Source: Gerris lacustris
Taxonomy: Eukaryota; Arthropoda; Insecta; Hemiptera; Gerridae
DNA length: 64,000 nt
Reading direction: 5' to 3'
Assembly: GCA_951217055.1 (NCBI GenBank)
Contig: OX578278.1
Span: forward strand, 43,351,574 to 43,415,573
A program made the position numbers and the translations under genes. The notes below the pieces were generated by a model, which ran no database searches, had not been told where the DNA came from, and worked only from the letters and a program-made list of their open reading frames with translations. Of the stretch, positions 61,270 to 64,000 are shown in pieces (the first letter of the stretch is position 1; every line of letters starts with the position of its first letter).

Positions 61270-63125
61270 TTTTCTAATTGGATTTTGTCCGTGTCCAACC
61301 AAATAAATATGTTCTTCTTTGGCTCAAGATTTAACTGCCTTGTAAACATTTACGTTTGGATACCATTAGAATTAAATTTGTACGTGGAGAAGTAATTGTA
61401 GCTCTGTTATCCTACGGTGCTGTAAAATTTTTAAAAATTGATTTCTCTTCCTTACTTTTTATTTCCCCACATACATATTTATAATATATAAAAGTAAAAT
61501 AGACGTTATTCTTGGTGATAGAATAAAACATAGTTGTGAAAATAATATTCACAACATTTAACTGTATAGCATTATAAACTAAAATTTATAATATTTAATA
61601 TAATTCAGGCGAGCAAATTCACAGTCATGGTAATATCGTTTAAATAGCATCCGAATAATCTTGGTTCTATGTTCTTTGTTCAACACTTTCTGATCTTCCA
61701 TCTCTGGTAGCACTAAAATATTCACATTAGAAAAAAATAAGCTAATTATCTAAACAGAATCTAAACAAGGTGCTCTTTGTGATTTTATTTTTCAAACAGC
61801 TTTATCTAATTTCCATAGTACGCTTTTACCATCTGGAAACAAGACTTTTCTTTTGCTTTAAAAATACCATTGCTTATACGCTGTTTTTTCTAAACCTTGT
61901 TAAGGCTTAGTACTGATAGATCTTTGATAACCTCGTGGCTCTTTAAACCGGTTTTTAAGATATGTAAATATATAATGGATATGTAAATAGCATCTTTTTT
62001 AAAAAAAGTAAAGAGAGTATGCCTCCAATTTAAAGATAAGCTTAACTTTAAAAATATAAAATAGAATAACACGTTATCTTCATCTCTTTAAATAGAATTC
62101 TGCTTAACTATTTCTTCTGTTGCATATTTATTCATTTAATTTTCATGTGATTTTAACACCTGAATGGATCATAATTTAAATATATAAATAATTGTAATAA
62201 ACGAACTAAGATTGTTGCTCTTTGGTTTAAATAAATGCCTAATCCAAATATAGGAACTAAGTAGCTTTAATTATTTTTATGTTTAAACAAGTAGAGGGAA
62301 ACGTATGCCTGTTTGACGCTATAGCCTGGACGTGTGACTTTCTCTGTCTACCTAATTAAAATTTAACTTAAGATATTTGAACATCTCATAGCTAGAATGC
62401 TCTCTAGCATTCATAGCAAACATAGTATCGCGACATTTAAGGGTTGAAATGTATTGTTAAGATGAAACAGCAGGGTTTCCCAAAACTTAGAAATAATAAC
62501 TTAACAAGGTTTTGTGGCAGTAAATTTAAGAAAGTATAATTCCCTGATTATCTTTATTGCAAACTGATCCATTCATTGCCTTCAAATTGATTAATGAATA
62601 AGTTTTTCTTCTGTGAAGTTCCTACTACGATGAATTTGCTTTATTACCTTTTTAATTAGAAGTCCTATCAAAGCGGGACAATATTCTAAACCACACAAAA
62701 ATTAATATTTGAAAGAAATAATATAATAATGTAGTATGAATATGATATATTTTACGTGTACGATGTTACTTCTTTATATATTAATGTAGAATAGAAAACG
62801 CCGAAAAGGATAAATAATTTAAATGAAAAGATTTGATACATTTATTTTATTAGTACATATCTTTAATTATACATACTTGATAATCTACCTACGTCTTTTA
62901 AGATTCAAACGGCCATAAATTTAAACGAATATCTTAAGGTGAAATCTTTATTAAGATTGAATTTATAACTTGAAATTTCTTGGCTTTAATCGTGGAAATT
63001 CCCTTTTCTTATTATTCCTTTTGATGTCAAAAAATAAATGTCCTTGAGATTTTTTTATTTTATTATTATTAAAAACCCATGCTTTTTAAGCAACCTAAAT
63101 TTCTTTTATTTTTTTCAAGTGAGTG
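61270..63125. other. AT-rich non-coding DNA
   Basis: No gene or repeat recognised on either strand. Confidence 0.4.
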
Positions 63126-63129
63126 TCTA

Positions 63130-63806
63130 AGAATTTTATAATGGTTTGGTCATGAAAAAAGGAGAATGGATGAGTTTTACAAGGGAGGGACCTAAAAATG
63201 GGCTCTGCAAAGCATAAAGGAAATTGCTTTTAAAGTCTAGCCTTCAAATAAAGCTTTGACGTAAAAAATGTGCATTATCTAAAAATAGCCTTAAAAGTCA
63301 AAACTATTTTAAGCTACTATATAAAGTTTCATGAATAGTGTGTAAGGGTTTTCTAATAATAAAAAATATCCTTTTAGTCGCCAGGCCAGGGATATTAGTT
63401 AGAAGTCGCAAATTAAAACTAGAATATACGTTTTTAATTTATGATGATGATAAAATTTTAAGAGAAGGTTTGAAAAGTGACAGGTTCTAAAGAAATAGCG
63501 AAGGTAAGAAGGCCAAGATAGTTACCCTGAGGAAGCCCTGGTTTATATACTAAACCTAAACTGCCGGAGTTTCAGTCAAGATAGAACAAGTACACGCTGT
63601 CTAGACTGAAACCAACCTAATAAGAAACTTATTTAATGCTAACACTTTACTAGAATAGTAGCCTATCCTTTACCACAAATTCAACTTCAAGACTTGCATG
63701 CAAGTCTAGATTACACGACTTGTGTTAAGCCCGTACTTTAACGAAAACATAACTGCTTTCTTCAATGAGTTAAACGTCCTCATGGAAATAAACTTAAAAT
63801 TTATGT
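63130..63806 (-). repeat. Family E repeat, copy 2 (inverted)
   Basis: The reverse complement matches 11,995-12,655 over its length: TTTATTTCCATGAGGA, CTCATTGAA, TTCGTTAAAG, GTGTTAGCATTAA, CTATCTTGACTGAAAC, GGCTTCCTCAGGGT, CACTATTCATGAAACT and CTTTAAAAGCAATTT. Divergence is considerable, so both copies are old. Confidence 0.75.
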
Positions 63807-64000
63807 GAATGATAACAATGGGTAGAGTTTGTGGTTACTTCATGTTGTACATAAGCTTAAATATTGGAACATCAGTAAAATTATTAAGGTATAGCTCTAT
63901 ATGTGTACGTTTATTAGTAAGTTGTATTATGTAAAAGCAATATTTTTATAAATTTGCAGTTAAAAGTGAAGTAGACTATAACTTATTTTTTGCTCCTTAT

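Overview
This window looks like AT-rich, repeat-dense nuclear DNA from an animal, most likely an arthropod. I saw no bacterial gene organisation, and most open frames are short and have stops around them. The retroelement types (Penelope-like with GIY-YIG, a LINE with a C-terminal zinc knuckle), PIF/Harbinger-like and pogo-like termini, long (TA)n tracts and tRNA-derived repeats all point to a metazoan genome. The arthropod call rests on general resemblance and is soft. I found no intact host protein-coding gene; the window is probably intergenic or intronic.

Layout. Positions 1-14,600 are AT-rich DNA with relics of several repeat families (A near 2.3 and 3.2 kb, B at 6.3-6.7 kb, E at 12 kb, C at 13.1-14.0 kb), a GC-richer possible exon relic at 4.7-5.2 kb and a candidate core promoter at 9.29 kb. 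Positions 14,655-27,441 form one giant palindrome. Two near-identical arms of about 6.2 and 6.5 kb face each other across a 34-nt loop (20,883-20,916). Both outer ends lie in (TA)n tracts and begin AGTAGAGATAAAAAGGGG. Each arm carries the same 103-codon frame, which resembles the C-terminal tail of Polinton/Maverick-type protein-primed DNA polymerases. Each also has a ~300-bp G-tract tandem array with one unit more in the right arm.

Positions 27,500-53,100 hold several copies of hairpin-bearing family A, two copies of family G (NRF1-like site plus a covarying 56-bp hairpin), a LINE tail, two copies of family F, a tRNA-like sequence inside a 1.5-kb terminal-inverted-repeat pair, a 580-bp foldback element, a Penelope 3' end and four large (TA)n blocks. 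Positions 53,100-56,260 are a decayed Penelope-like retroelement. Two PIF/Harbinger-like elements sit in its reverse transcriptase and a 264-bp near-perfect palindrome in its 3' part. Removing the first insert and one TTA copy restores a continuous reverse transcriptase frame. Positions 56,260-64,000 are mostly unassigned AT-rich DNA with one more PIF-like MITE, a pogo-like end, a family A terminus and an inverted second copy of family E.

The most interesting object is the giant palindrome. If it is not an assembly or library fold-back artefact, it is compatible with a snap-back (symmetrical) derivative of a protein-primed linear element such as a Polinton. I know of no standard category for that, and it is the main candidate for something undescribed here.
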